Below, in pieces: positions 1 to 7,983 of a DNA stretch of 10,679 nucleotides; within the stretch, counting starts at the first letter, position 1, and each line of letters opens with the position of its first letter. Made by a program: the position numbers and the translations under genes. Source of the DNA: Octadecabacter sp. Lineage in GTDB: Bacteria > Pseudomonadota > Alphaproteobacteria > Rhodobacterales > Rhodobacteraceae. The notes beneath the pieces are model-generated. The model was given only the letters and a program-made list of their open reading frames with translations, did no database searches and was not told the origin of the DNA. The stretch is taken from NCBI GenBank assembly GCA_003533975.1, contig DQCL01000172.1:21823-32501 (forward strand), read 5' to 3'.

Positions 1-5
1 CTAGC

Positions 6-395
6 TTAGTTGTTCGCAGTTTCGACGCAATGGCGACGGAATGCCTTTTTCAGCATGTCCAGTTCGGCGCGTAACAAAGACATTTCAGCGCGAATATCTT
101 GGGAGAGAGCATCACCCGCGACAATTGAAAAACTGCCCAAAAGCATGTCTTCCCTGCGATCCCGTATCACAAATGTCTGCACGCCGTCTGCGATGCGATC
201 GGATGGGATCGGCACGCTCACACGCCATGTTTCGTCAACACGGTCTTCTTCAACCACAACACCTTCAACTGGAAAATCCAGATGCGTCACTTCGATGTTC
301 GGTTTCCAATCCGCTTCGCGGCCGTGATGTTTCAGCGATCCATGCCAAACCCCCTCAACGAGGCGCAATTTGGTCAGCACAATACTTTCAGACAT
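6..395 (-). CDS. Conserved hypothetical protein, 129 aa
   Basis: Function unknown. The first 85 or so residues alternate in a way that suggests beta strands. The C-terminal 30 residues form a charged amphipathic helix, possibly a coiled coil (AEMSLLRAELDMLKKAFRRH), ending in a single cysteine followed by VET. There is no signal peptide or membrane segment, so it is probably cytoplasmic. I recall proteins of this length with the same helical ending from other roseobacters, but know no assigned role. The ATG at 395 is preceded by AAGGGGG at good spacing, and the start lies 9 nt after the stop of the DUF6478-like gene, so the two are almost certainly co-transcribed and may work together (inference). 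The gene is complete, with a TAA stop at 6-8. Confidence 0.85.
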   Translation of the reverse strand: MSESIVLTKLRLVEGVWHGSLKHHGREADWKPNIEVTHLDFPVEGVVVEEDRVDETWRVSVPIPSDRIADGVQTFVIRDRREDMLLGSFSIVAGDALSQDIRAEMSLLRAELDMLKKAFRRHCVETANN

Positions 396-404
396 AGTGC
401 CCCC

Positions 405-1178
405 TTAAAGCTCCGCGCGTGGATGGCGCGAGAATGTCATATCGCGGATCGTAACTTGGTTCATCTCTGGTCCTTCAAAGATCAGATCAATCCACATCGC
501 CTCGACGCGCTTTTCGTTTAGTTTTGTGTACGCCAAGTCAAACTCGACCATCACCTTGTCACCGTCCATTGGCAGTTCACGAACAATCTGTTCGGTGTTC
601 GGCCCGTGCCGCACGTTCAGGCGCGCGAAAATCTCTAGTGGTTTCTCCACTTCGACAATTGCTTCCATGCGAATCAAATGCCGACGCAGCAAACCTTCGC
701 AAGACGTTTGCGGCAGGTTCAACACGAGGCTCAGGAACGAACCATCAAAGCGGAACACGTCCATGCGCAACCCAAACGGAGCTAAATCTGCTTCGCGCGT
801 ATTGCGAAGCTGGCGCAGGGTAAGTTCGGATATCTGGCAATCGTGGAAGATTGTAACCTCATCTCCCAGCATGGTTTTACTGTCGAGCGAAGCCATCCCC
901 TTGACCGGAAGCGCGCCGCGCCACAGTTGCGGGCGCCACGACCAGTCGGTTCCCGCTGGCTTGGGAAACGCCGAAGACCCGATACGCGGCAGCGCCAAAC
1001 GGCTATCGGCGGTGTAAGTCAGCTCATCCAGTTTCTGTCGTAAAATACGGGCTTCGTTGCGCTGATTGCGCAACAAGGACAGGTCCGTCGTACCAGCAGC
1101 GTTCGCCGCACGGGACCAAAACGCACGCGCGCGCCGCGAAAGCAGCTTTTCGAAGAGAGAGATGCGTTGCTGTCCCAT
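405..1178 (-). CDS. DUF6478-like conserved protein, 257 aa
   Basis: Function unknown. The overall pattern resembles the Rhodobacteraceae family I recall as DUF6478; this is from memory, not a search. The N-terminus is basic and helical (FEKLLSRRARAFWSRAANAA), followed by a short heptad-like stretch (LLRNQRNEARILRQKLDEL). The rest looks beta-rich, with a WSWRPQLWRG motif near residue 80 and HFDxxxF-type strands later. There is no signal peptide or membrane helix. I chose the ATG at 1178 because the basic helix starts there; an AAGGA lies about 15 nt upstream, which is rather far. An in-frame ATG at 1211 and a TTG at 1232 would add 11 and 18 residues, and the TTG falls inside an inverted repeat, so it is unlikely. 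It probably shares a transcript with the 129-aa gene 9 nt downstream. Confidence 0.8.
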   Translation of the reverse strand: MGQQRISLFEKLLSRRARAFWSRAANAAGTTDLSLLRNQRNEARILRQKLDELTYTADSRLALPRIGSSAFPKPAGTDWSWRPQLWRGALPVKGMASLDSKTMLGDEVTIFHDCQISELTLRQLRNTREADLAPFGLRMDVFRFDGSFLSLVLNLPQTSCEGLLRRHLIRMEAIVEVEKPLEIFARLNVRHGPNTEQIVRELPMDGDKVMVEFDLAYTKLNEKRVEAMWIDLIFEGPEMNQVTIRDMTFSRHPRAEL

Positions 1179-1217
1179 TACGGTAAGATAGAATCCTTTT
1201 GTCCCGACCATACCTGC

Positions 1218-1246
1218 CAAATTGTTTCGCAAAAGGAAACAATTTG
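1218..1246. repeat. Perfect 11-bp inverted repeat, candidate operator or hairpin
   Basis: CAAATTGTTTC (1218-1228) and GAAACAATTTG (1236-1246) are perfect reverse complements separated by 7 nt (GCAAAAG). The repeat lies in the 96-bp gap between the lipoprotein stop and the DUF6478-like start, both on the minus strand, about 40 bp upstream of the latter. The stem is AT-rich and is not followed by a run of T on the minus strand, so it is a poor intrinsic terminator. A binding site for a dimeric regulator, or an RNA hairpin in the 5' leader, fits better. I do not recognise the motif. Confidence 0.5.
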
Positions 1247-1274
1247 CGGGATTTTCTTCGCAGTATCAGCGGTT

Positions 1275-1958
1275 TTATTCAGTGACGGCCTCAGCAACGG
1301 TGACAGGCGCGTTAACTTCGCCCAGTTCATCCATCGCGACCGTCAACAAACGCTCGCCTTCACCACGGCTAAGTGCTTCACGATCGAAACTAAGGACCGA
1401 AACCGTCGTGAGCCGCCCATTGATGTCTAGGAAGCCGCGCCATTGTGGGCCGCTTGTCCCAACAAACACAGGGCCGGACGTGTCCTCAAACCGTGCCATA
1501 ACACCGGTATCGCCGGTGACGGTGGATACCTCAGAAACATTGTCGAGGTCACCGTTGCTTGCCAGTAAAGCACGACCACTTTCTGTCTCAAGGAACTGCG
1601 CGAACGCTGTTTCTTTACCCGCAACGCTCGCGGTGTCTTCATCGCCGAACTGAATGGTGATCAAGCCGTCTAGCGTTGGCATGACCGCTGCACCCTCTGA
1701 CAAGAGAGCGCAACCAGCGAGCACCGCAAAGCCGCGCCGTGCGTTGCTTGCGCCTTGATCGACACAATACCCTTCAGGGCCACGGGCACGCACGTCACCG
1801 CCCAACAGCGACAACGTGCGAATTCCTTCATTCGTAGCATCAGGCGCAGCGCCGACACGAGCCAACTGACCTGCGACATTACCGGCAATGCCTTCGATAT
1901 CTTCACAGCCGGACAGACCAAACGCGATCAATCCTAGAACACACAAACGCACAGACAT
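1275..1958 (-). CDS. Putative lipoprotein downstream of ilvD, 227 aa
   Basis: Function unknown. The N-terminus is a lipoprotein signal peptide: a short basic start, a hydrophobic core and an LSGC lipobox at residues 15-18, giving lipid attachment at Cys18. The next residue is Glu, not Asp, so the usual inner-membrane retention signal is absent and an outer-membrane location is likely (known rule, inferred here). The mature part has further Cys residues near positions 70 and 81, a hydrophobic stretch (GFAVLAGCALL), and a beta-looking C-terminal half containing GPQWRGFLDINGRLTTVSVL. The ATG at 1958 is chosen because it gives the signal peptide. The Shine-Dalgarno TAAGGA includes the ilvD stop codon, 5 nt away, so translation is probably coupled to ilvD. 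An upstream in-frame extension to 2099 would overlap ilvD and is rejected. Confidence 0.8.
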   Translation of the reverse strand: MSVRLCVLGLIAFGLSGCEDIEGIAGNVAGQLARVGAAPDATNEGIRTLSLLGGDVRARGPEGYCVDQGASNARRGFAVLAGCALLSEGAAVMPTLDGLITIQFGDEDTASVAGKETAFAQFLETESGRALLASNGDLDNVSEVSTVTGDTGVMARFEDTSGPVFVGTSGPQWRGFLDINGRLTTVSVLSFDREALSRGEGERLLTVAMDELGEVNAPVTVAEAVTE

Positions 1959-1966
1959 GGTCCTTA
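1959..1966 (-). promoter_or_regulatory. Ribosome binding site fused to the ilvD stop codon
   Basis: On the minus strand the order is TAA-GGA-CC-ATG. The ilvD stop codon supplies the first three bases of a TAAGGA Shine-Dalgarno for the lipoprotein at 1958. This arrangement favours translational coupling and supports the short lipoprotein start. Confidence 0.65.
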
Positions 1967-3697
1967 CAGGTCCATGTAGATATGGCGTTCTTCTTTCGCA
2001 CCAGGATGAGTCACAGCGCCGTTCAAAGCGCCGCCAACTAGCTGCGCGTACTTCCACAGTGCACCGGATGTGTAGATTGTCTCTCTCGGGCCAGCCCATT
2101 CAGATTTGCGCTTTGCAAGCTCGTCATCGCTCAGATCGACTGACAACTCACCTGTCACCGCGTTGATCGTGATCATGTCGCCGTCTTTCAACAGGCCAAT
2201 TGGCCCGCCGTGCGCCGCTTCTGGGCCAACGTGCCCAACGCAAAATCCGCGTGTCGCGCCAGAGAAACGGCCGTCCGTGATCAGGGCCACCTTTTTACCC
2301 ATGCCCTGACCAGACAATGCAGCTGTGGTCGCCAGCATTTCGCGCATTCCTGGACCACCAGATGGACCTTCGTTGCGGATAACCAGAACTTCGCCCTCTT
2401 CGTAAGCGCGTACTTTAACTGCCGCGAACGTGTCTTCTTCGCATTCGAACACGCGAGCAGGGCCGGTAAAGGACTGCTCGTCTTCCGACATGCCAGCAAC
2501 CTTCACGATCGCGCCTTCAGGTGCGAGGTTCCCCTTGAGGCCAACAACGCCACCCGTTTTTGTGATCGGGTTTTCGACAGGGTAAATTACTTTGCCATCG
2601 GCCTCGCCTTTGATCATGTCGAGTTCTTCGCCGATGACCTTGCCACTCGCAGTCATGCAATCGTCATGCCACAGGCCAGCCTTTTGCAGTTCTTTCATGA
2701 CGATTGGAACACCGCCCACCTCAAACAGGTCCTTGGCAACGTATTGGCCGCCTGGCTTCAGGTCGACGAAATATGGCGTGTCGTGGAAAATATCGCAGAC
2801 GTCGAACAGGTTGAAGTCGATCCCAGCTTCGTGGGCGATTGCCGGAAGGTGCAGGCCAGCATTGGTGGACCCACCGGTACACGCAACAACACGCGCCGCG
2901 TTTTCAAGCGACTTTCGCGTTACGACATCGCGTGCTCGGATGTTCTTGGAGATCAGGTTCATCACCGCTTCACCGGACGCCTCACCATACTTGGCGCGAT
3001 CTTCGTAAGGGGCGGGCATGCCAGAGCTGTTCAACAGCGCCAAACCAATCGCCTCGGACACACAGGCCATTGTGTTGGCTGTAAACTGGCCACCACAGGC
3101 ACCCGCAGACGGGCAAGCAACCCGTTCAAGCACAGCGAGTTCACCGTCAGACATTTCACCCGCTTGGTATTTGCCAACGGCCTCGAACATGTCCTGAACG
3201 GTGATGTCTTTGCCGTTGTGTGACCCCGGCAGGATCGACCCGCCGTACATGAACACAGACGGCGTATTCAAACGCACCATCGCCATCATCATGCCCGGAA
3301 GGGATTTGTCACACCCTGCAAGGCCGACAATCGCATCATAGCAGTGGCCGCGCATTGTCAGTTCTACTGTATCCGCAATCGCATCACGCGACGCGAGAGA
3401 GCTGCGCATACCTTCATGACCCATCGCGATCCCGTCCGTTACGGTGATCGTGGTGAATTCGCGCGGTGTTCCGTGGGCTTCTTTGACGCCCCGTTTCACA
3501 GACTGCGCCTGCCAGTTCAGAGCGATGTTACAAGGCGCTGCTTCGTTCCAGCATGTAGCAACACCAACGAAAGGTTGATTGATCTGCTCTTCCGTCAAAT
3601 CCATCGCATAAAAGTAGGAACGGTGCGGCGCGCGCGATGGCCCTTCTGTTACGTGGCGGCTTGGCAGGTGTGTCTTGTCAGTGCGGTTCGCAGTCAT
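1964..3697 (-). CDS. ilvD: Dihydroxy-acid dehydratase, 577 aa
   Basis: Dehydrates 2,3-dihydroxy-isovalerate and 2,3-dihydroxy-3-methylvalerate to the 2-oxo acids that become valine, leucine and isoleucine; cytoplasmic Fe-S enzyme of the IlvD/Edd family. Family motifs are all present: [11 protein letters not shown] with Cys49, [12 protein letters not shown] near residue 87, GCDKSLPG with Cys129 and the adjacent Lys131, [17 protein letters not shown] with Cys195 and Cys201, and the C-terminal [10 protein letters not shown] with the conserved serine near 479. Cys49, Cys129 and Cys201 are the likely cluster ligands by family analogy. Length is slightly above the roughly 560 residues of many homologues and the gene is intact. 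The ATG at 3697 has GAAGGA upstream at about 8 nt. It is the first gene of the minus-strand cluster and is divergent from the ACT-domain gene. Confidence 0.97.
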   Translation of the reverse strand: MTANRTDKTHLPSRHVTEGPSRAPHRSYFYAMDLTEEQINQPFVGVATCWNEAAPCNIALNWQAQSVKRGVKEAHGTPREFTTITVTDGIAMGHEGMRSSLASRDAIADTVELTMRGHCYDAIVGLAGCDKSLPGMMMAMVRLNTPSVFMYGGSILPGSHNGKDITVQDMFEAVGKYQAGEMSDGELAVLERVACPSAGACGGQFTANTMACVSEAIGLALLNSSGMPAPYEDRAKYGEASGEAVMNLISKNIRARDVVTRKSLENAARVVACTGGSTNAGLHLPAIAHEAGIDFNLFDVCDIFHDTPYFVDLKPGGQYVAKDLFEVGGVPIVMKELQKAGLWHDDCMTASGKVIGEELDMIKGEADGKVIYPVENPITKTGGVVGLKGNLAPEGAIVKVAGMSEDEQSFTGPARVFECEEDTFAAVKVRAYEEGEVLVIRNEGPSGGPGMREMLATTAALSGQGMGKKVALITDGRFSGATRGFCVGHVGPEAAHGGPIGLLKDGDMITINAVTGELSVDLSDDELAKRKSEWAGPRETIYTSGALWKYAQLVGGALNGAVTHPGAKEERHIYMDL

Positions 3698-3805
3698 CGC
3701 ATTATCCTTCGGGAAATCTGTTCGGAAACGGTCTAAATCGCCAAAGCGAGGTCTTCAAGGTTCAATAGGCTTGGCATGCGGATGTGGACGCGGCACTCTG
3801 ACGCT
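3698..3805. promoter_or_regulatory. Divergent intergenic region, ilvD / ACT-domain gene
   Basis: This 108-bp gap must hold the promoters of both divergent transcripts. For ilvD the best minus-strand candidate is TTGAAG (3753-3758) and TAGACC (3730-3735) with a 17-bp spacer, a weak match to sigma70. I see no convincing promoter for the plus strand, no leader-peptide attenuator and no clear operator. If ilvD is attenuated by branched-chain amino acids, the sequence does not show it. Confidence 0.3.
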
Positions 3806-4177
3806 ATGAAACTCACCTTCACACTGCTTCAGGGCGAATATGCCATCACCAAACTGCCCGCCGATGCCCCAATTCCCGATTGGATCGATCAAACCGGATT
3901 GGTCAGCATCACACGCGCTGATGACGAATTGTCTGTTGTAAGTCTTTCGAATGGGACCCCACCTGATGCAGACACCGGTTGGAGTGCGATGCGGGTTGAT
4001 ACGCTCGCCGCGCTCGATGAACCTGGTGTTGTGATGTCCGCCGTCACGCCGATTTCATCGGCTGGCCTCGGCGTGTTCGTGATCTCGACGCATTTGCGTG
4101 ACTACCTGCTTGTGCGCACGGCCGAAATGAAACGCGTGCGAGCAGCGCTTACAGATGCGGGCCATTCACTTGCCTAA
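3806..4177 (+). CDS. ACT-domain protein, 123 aa
   Basis: A small stand-alone protein of the ACT_7-type family (COG3603-like), which resembles the amino-acid-binding ACT folds of CASTOR-like proteins. The start MKLTFTLLQGEYAITKLPADAPIPDW is cut short here to its key part: the typical LLxGxYAIxKLPADAPIP opening. The middle holds DTGWSAMRVDT and the C-terminal half DEPGVVMSAVTPISSAGLGVFVIST, typical of an ACT ligand loop (SSAGLGVFVIS). A role in amino-acid sensing is inferred from the fold; the ligand and partner are unknown. It has no catalytic domain or signal peptide. The ATG at 3806 matches where the family begins; the ATG at 3776 would add ten residues unlike the family. No good ribosome binding site is visible before either. 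The CPBP gene follows within 13 nt. Confidence 0.8.
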   Translation: MKLTFTLLQGEYAITKLPADAPIPDWIDQTGLVSITRADDELSVVSLSNGTPPDADTGWSAMRVDTLAALDEPGVVMSAVTPISSAGLGVFVISTHLRDYLLVRTAEMKRVRAALTDAGHSLA

Positions 4178-4190
4178 TTGTTACGCCCCG

Positions 4191-5051
4191 ATGAACACAC
4201 GTGCCCGTGTTTTCGCGGGAACAGCGCATTGGGCGTTCGTCGTCATTTCCATTGCAGTGCTGTGGTACGGATTCCAAATTGTCTTCTTTTCGATCTATGC
4301 GATGTGGGCACAAACACCAAGAATAGTCTCTAATCCTGCGGTACTTGACGAGTTCGCCTATGGTAGCACCCCAGCCGCAGTGCGTTGGACCCTCACAACG
4401 TTCGCGATTTATACGGGCTTGTTATTGGCCTCGACACGCGCCTTTCATGGGGTTGGCCTTCGGCAGCTAGTTGGCCCAATTCCCACCGCTTGGCACGAAT
4501 TCTGGCGTGTTAGTCTCTATTTGATACCGATTTATGCGCTGCTGACAGTCCCGAGCTTGTTTGATCCCGAGGCGGAGCAACAATTTGGTGTTGCGGAATG
4601 GCTTTCGCTGCTTCCTGCAATCCTACCGCTGCTTTTCATCCAAATTAGCGCCGAAGAGCTTGTGTTTCGCGGTTACTTGCAAAGTCACATTGCGGCACTA
4701 ACCCAGCACCCGATCATTTGGATGGGGCTTCCATCATTCCTGTTCGGATTGATCCATTACGATCCGCTGACTGTACCCTACTCGGCCTGGGCTTATGTCG
4801 CTTGGGCCACCTGTCTTGGTCTCGTCTGTGCCGACTTAACAGCGCGGTCCGGCACGCTTGGTCCTGCGTTTGCTGTGCACTTTATCAACAACGTCGGCGC
4901 GTTGGTTATCCTCGCTGCCGATGATTGGCTTTACGGCGCGGCACTGTTCGTTTGGCCGATGCACGGGCTGGCTTGGGAACCTTGGATACCATTTGAGGCT
5001 CTTTTACTCGTTACTGTTTGGCTTAGTGCCCGTCTCGCGATACGCCGCTGA
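4191..5051 (+). CDS. CPBP family intramembrane metalloprotease, 286 aa
   Basis: A polytopic membrane protein of the CPBP (CAAX protease/bacteriocin-processing, Abi/Rce1) family. All three motifs are present: EELVFR (Glu155, Glu156, Arg160), FGLIH (Phe185 to His189) and HFINN (His230, Asn234), so it should be an active membrane-embedded protease. Hydrophobic segments lie near residues 14-38, 65-80, 105-122, 136-152, 173-190, 199-215, 228-243 and 262-280. The substrate is unknown. The start is uncertain: the ATG at 4191 leaves a 13-nt gap after the ACT gene, while an in-frame ATG at 4155 would overlap it by 23 bp and add 12 residues; neither has a clear ribosome binding site. accD starts 54 nt after its stop, suggesting co-transcription. 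Confidence 0.92.
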   Translation: MNTRARVFAGTAHWAFVVISIAVLWYGFQIVFFSIYAMWAQTPRIVSNPAVLDEFAYGSTPAAVRWTLTTFAIYTGLLLASTRAFHGVGLRQLVGPIPTAWHEFWRVSLYLIPIYALLTVPSLFDPEAEQQFGVAEWLSLLPAILPLLFIQISAEELVFRGYLQSHIAALTQHPIIWMGLPSFLFGLIHYDPLTVPYSAWAYVAWATCLGLVCADLTARSGTLGPAFAVHFINNVGALVILAADDWLYGAALFVWPMHGLAWEPWIPFEALLLVTVWLSARLAIRR

Positions 5052-5105
5052 TTGCAATTCACTCCACGTCAGCTTATCTCATTTCCAACACCAAATGAGG
5101 GTCCC

Positions 5106-6053
5106 ATGAACTGGATTTCCAACTACATACGCCCGCGCGTCAATTCCATCTTCTCGCGTCGCGAGGTGCCCGAGAACCTTTGGTCAAAATGTAGCGAGTG
5201 CGGCACCATGCTGTTTCATCGCGAATTGGCCGAGAACCTGAACGTTTGCACATCATGTGGCCATCATATGGCGATTACGCCGCGTGATCGTTTCACTGCG
5301 CTGTTTGACGGCGGGATTTTCGTAGACGTCGATGTTCCTGCCCCAACCGCAGACCCGTTGCTTTTCCGCGACCAGAAAAAATACCCGGACCGGATGAAGG
5401 CCGCTCTCAAGAATACCGGCGAGAAAGAGGCCATGCTTGTCGTCGAAGGTGAGATCGGGCGCACGCCAATCATCGCAGCTGCGCAAGACTTCAGCTTCAT
5501 GGGTGGCTCAATGGGGATGTATGTTGGCAATGCGATTATCGCTGCTGCCGAACGCGCGGTTGAACTGAAGCGCCCACTGGTTCTGTTTTCAGCAGCTGGC
5601 GGTGCACGCATGCAGGAAGGGATTTTGTCCCTGATGCAGATGCCGCGCACGACGGTCGCCGTTGAGATGCTGAAAGAAGCGAACCTGCCCTATATTGTCG
5701 TGCTCACGCACCCAACCACGGGCGGCGTTACCGCGTCCTATGCAATGCTCGGCGATGTGCATATCGCTGAACCAAATGCATTGATCTGCTTTGCTGGCCC
5801 ACGTGTTATTGAACAAACAATCCGCGAAAAACTGCCTGAAGGTTTCCAACGTGCTGAGTACTTGCTTGATCACGGGATGCTTGATCGTGTCACGCCGCGC
5901 GGCAAGATGCGCGATGAGCTAATCACGATTACACGCATGCTGATGGGTCTTGATCCGGTTGTCGCAGGTGAACTCCCCGCGCCAGAAGAGGAAGAGAGCG
6001 AGCAAGCTGAACCTGCGAAAACGGAAAAGGCAGACAGCGCGAGCGAGGATTGA
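5106..6053 (+). CDS. accD: Acetyl-CoA carboxylase carboxyltransferase subunit beta, 315 aa
   Basis: With AccA it forms the carboxyltransferase that moves CO2 from carboxybiotin to acetyl-CoA, giving malonyl-CoA, the committed step of fatty-acid synthesis; cytoplasmic. The N-terminal zinc ribbon is complete (Cys29, Cys32, Cys48, Cys51, in CSEC and CTSC). The crotonase-like domain has the family motifs [12 protein letters not shown] (161-172), [16 protein letters not shown] (202-217) and [18 protein letters not shown] (231-248). The last 25 residues are an acidic, low-complexity tail (PEEEESEQ), an extension probably dispensable for catalysis. The ATG at 5106 is chosen because it opens the family sequence [10 protein letters not shown] and follows GAGGG; a TTG start at 5052 is rejected. 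folC lies 69 nt downstream, as in many bacteria. Confidence 0.97.
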   Translation: MNWISNYIRPRVNSIFSRREVPENLWSKCSECGTMLFHRELAENLNVCTSCGHHMAITPRDRFTALFDGGIFVDVDVPAPTADPLLFRDQKKYPDRMKAALKNTGEKEAMLVVEGEIGRTPIIAAAQDFSFMGGSMGMYVGNAIIAAAERAVELKRPLVLFSAAGGARMQEGILSLMQMPRTTVAVEMLKEANLPYIVVLTHPTTGGVTASYAMLGDVHIAEPNALICFAGPRVIEQTIREKLPEGFQRAEYLLDHGMLDRVTPRGKMRDELITITRMLMGLDPVVAGELPAPEEEESEQAEPAKTEKADSASED

Positions 6054-6122
6054 TCCTGTATGTCGCGCTTGCCGAAGCGTTCGGGGTTGTAACCTTACCA
6101 CTTGACCGCACTGGACCCCTTG

Positions 6123-7391
6123 ATGACCCAGACTTCCGATAAAATTCTTGCGCGCATGATGGCGTTGCACCCAAAGATCATCGACCTGACTTTAGACCGT
6201 ATGTGGCGGTTGCTGAACGCGCTCGGCAACCCTGAGCGCCGCCTGCCACCCGTCATCCACATTGCCGGAACGAACGGAAAAGGGTCTACCCAAGCCATGA
6301 TCCGTGCGGGATTGGAAGCACAAGGAAAGCGCGTTCACGCCTATACATCCCCCCACCTCGCGCGGTTTCACGAGCGCATTCGGCTTGCGGGTGAGCTGAT
6401 TTCCGAAGATGCCCTGACGGACGCGTTGGATCGTTGTTATGCCGCCAACAATGGCGAAAACATCACCTACTTTGAGATCACAACCTGCGCTGCGATCCTC
6501 GCCTTTGCGGAAACGCCTGCGGATTATACTTTGCTCGAAGTTGGGCTAGGTGGACGGCTGGATGCGACCAACGTGATTACCCCCGCGCTGAGCATCATCA
6601 CACCTATTGACCTCGATCATCAGCAATTCTTGGGGGACACATTGCCCGAGATCGCCGCAGAGAAGGCTGGAATTATCAAGCGCACCGTTCCGTGTATCGT
6701 TGGGCCACAACACGACGATGCGATGGACATTATTGAGGCAACTGCCGCCCGTCTTGGTGCGCCACTTGTTGCCTATGGGCAGCATTTTCATGTCTCGCAA
6801 GAACGCGATCGCCTGATTTATCAAGATGAAACTGGGTTGCTCGACCTCCCCCTACCTGCACTTCGCGGACCTCACCAAGTTCAGAATGCAGGCGCCGTTC
6901 TAGCTGCGCTTCGCCACTTTGGAGCCGATGAGGCAGCGTGCGAAGCGGCCCTAACGAATGTGACTTGGCCCGCACGTATGGAGCGCCTGACGTCCGGCCC
7001 CTTGGTCGAACGCTGTTCGCCCGCTGAACTTTGGCTTGATGGTGGGCACAACCCCGCGGCGGGCAAGGCGATAGCGGCCACGCTAGCCACGTTACCGAAA
7101 CGCCCGACGCACGTCATATGCGGGATGTTGAACACCAAAGACGTGACGGGTTTTATGGCACCCCTTGCGCCGCACGTTCAATCGCTTACGGCGGTCGCAA
7201 TTCCAGGCGAGGTGAACACACTACCGGCCCAAACGACAGCTGATGCGGCGACTTCGGCGGGCATTTCTGCGACGACAGCTGAAGACCTAAACGCTGCGCT
7301 CGACGCGATCATGAAGGTTGAACCAAATGCGCGTATTTTGATTTGCGGGTCGCTATATTTTGCGGGCCACGTCATGCGAGAAAACCTATGA
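6123..7391 (+). CDS. folC: Folylpolyglutamate synthase / dihydrofolate synthase, 422 aa
   Basis: Mur-ligase-family enzyme that uses ATP to add glutamate to dihydropteroate and to folates, making dihydrofolate and retaining polyglutamylated folates in the cytoplasm. The P-loop HIAGTNGKGST covers residues 46-56, followed by YTSPHLARFHERIRL, the Mur-ligase motif LLEVGLGGRLDATNVI, the HQQFLGDTLPEIAAEKAGI region, and DGGHNP (306-311) opening the C-terminal domain. Length is normal. The ATG at 6123 is chosen because the family usually begins close to SDxILARMMALHPKxIDL; a TTG at 6102 would add 7 residues. The ribosome binding site is weak at either. The stop overlaps the start of the next gene (ATGA). 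No terminator separates it from accD, so the two are probably co-transcribed. Confidence 0.96.
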   Translation: MTQTSDKILARMMALHPKIIDLTLDRMWRLLNALGNPERRLPPVIHIAGTNGKGSTQAMIRAGLEAQGKRVHAYTSPHLARFHERIRLAGELISEDALTDALDRCYAANNGENITYFEITTCAAILAFAETPADYTLLEVGLGGRLDATNVITPALSIITPIDLDHQQFLGDTLPEIAAEKAGIIKRTVPCIVGPQHDDAMDIIEATAARLGAPLVAYGQHFHVSQERDRLIYQDETGLLDLPLPALRGPHQVQNAGAVLAALRHFGADEAACEAALTNVTWPARMERLTSGPLVERCSPAELWLDGGHNPAAGKAIAATLATLPKRPTHVICGMLNTKDVTGFMAPLAPHVQSLTAVAIPGEVNTLPAQTTADAATSAGISATTAEDLNAALDAIMKVEPNARILICGSLYFAGHVMRENL

Positions 7392-7927
7392 TCCGCCTTG
7401 CAGCACTTCTTACGATCCTTGCACTCCCATTGCAGGCCGCTGATTTTGAGTTTTGCTGGGAAGGCGAGAACGGCTATCGCATGGAAGGCACGATGAGTGT
7501 GCCTGACGCCGTGATGAACCGCTCCCTTCTTACCCATGATGATATCTCAGCGTTCTTTATCGTTGGCTTCAAGGATGACGTACCATTGGGGACTTGGGAC
7601 ATGCGTCAGCTGACAGCGACCACCAGTTGGAACCTCAGTTTCGACCCGCGTGGCATGATCTTCCCGACGGGAGGGATGCATGACAGCGAAAAGGGTCAAG
7701 CGTGGAATGCTGGCGGTCGGGCCGATGATTGTGGCGACCCCGGCTTTGGGTTCAATTCAGGAACAAACGCGCAAGACTTGTGCGTTAACAATGTTTGGCA
7801 CACGGACAGCATGATCAGCCGATATACGCGTTTTCCGGTCTTCCCCGCAGGCTCCACAAACCTCGATTGTGGAGGTGTCGCGCTGCTCGGAAGTTTACCG
7901 CACACCACCCATTCCGCGAGTAAATAG
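7388..7927 (+). CDS. Secreted four-cysteine hypothetical protein, 179 aa
   Basis: Function unknown. It begins with a clear Sec signal peptide (MIRLAALLTILALPLQA, probable cleavage after Ala17 or Ala18). The mature protein has four cysteines (23, 115, 132, 161), an even number that would allow two disulfides in the periplasm. Other visible features are an FCWEG start, GTWDMRQLTATTSWNLSFDP and DDCGDPGFGFNSG. I recall similar proteins from roseobacters without a function; no enzyme motif is evident. The ATG at 7388 overlaps the folC stop by 4 nt, so translation is likely coupled. This start gives the signal peptide, whereas a longer in-frame version from 7343 runs into folC. The stop is TAG. Confidence 0.85.
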   Translation: MIRLAALLTILALPLQAADFEFCWEGENGYRMEGTMSVPDAVMNRSLLTHDDISAFFIVGFKDDVPLGTWDMRQLTATTSWNLSFDPRGMIFPTGGMHDSEKGQAWNAGGRADDCGDPGFGFNSGTNAQDLCVNNVWHTDSMISRYTRFPVFPAGSTNLDCGGVALLGSLPHTTHSASK

Positions 7928-7945
7928 ACTCACTTACTGGAAAAA

Positions 7946-7983
7946 CGAATCGCTTGGCACGTTTTCCTTTGACGAGTGATTCG
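7946..7983. repeat. Imperfect inverted repeat overlapping the promoter
   Basis: CGAATCGCT (7946-7954) can pair with AGTGATTCG (7975-7983), nine pairs with one G-T wobble, around a 20-nt loop that contains the -35 box. The right arm sits in the promoter spacer. It could be an operator or chance; an alternative weak hairpin (GGAAAAACG 7939-7947 with CGTTTTCC 7960-7967, followed by TTT) uses some of the same bases and might be a poor terminator for the gene upstream. Confidence 0.25.

Noticed and set aside
1959..2099. 47-residue N-terminal extension of the lipoprotein gene
   Set aside because: It overlaps the ilvD 3' end in another frame and would hide the lipobox signal peptide; a good ribosome site precedes 1958.
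2210..3223. 337-codon plus-strand open frame antisense to ilvD
   Set aside because: It is a shadow of ilvD, whose minus-strand reading has all family motifs; the antisense translation has no recognisable domain.
3776..3805. Upstream ATG for the ACT-domain gene
   Set aside because: The ten extra residues do not look like the family N-terminus; the ATG at 3806 starts the typical MKLTF opening.
6066..6079. Short hairpin CGCTT-GCCG-AAGCG between accD and folC
   Set aside because: Only five pairs and no T-run follow; likely chance.
7939..7967. Hairpin GGAAAAACG / CGTTTTCC as a terminator
   Set aside because: The stem has a bulge, is AT-rich with a 12-nt loop and only three T follow, so I do not call it a terminator.
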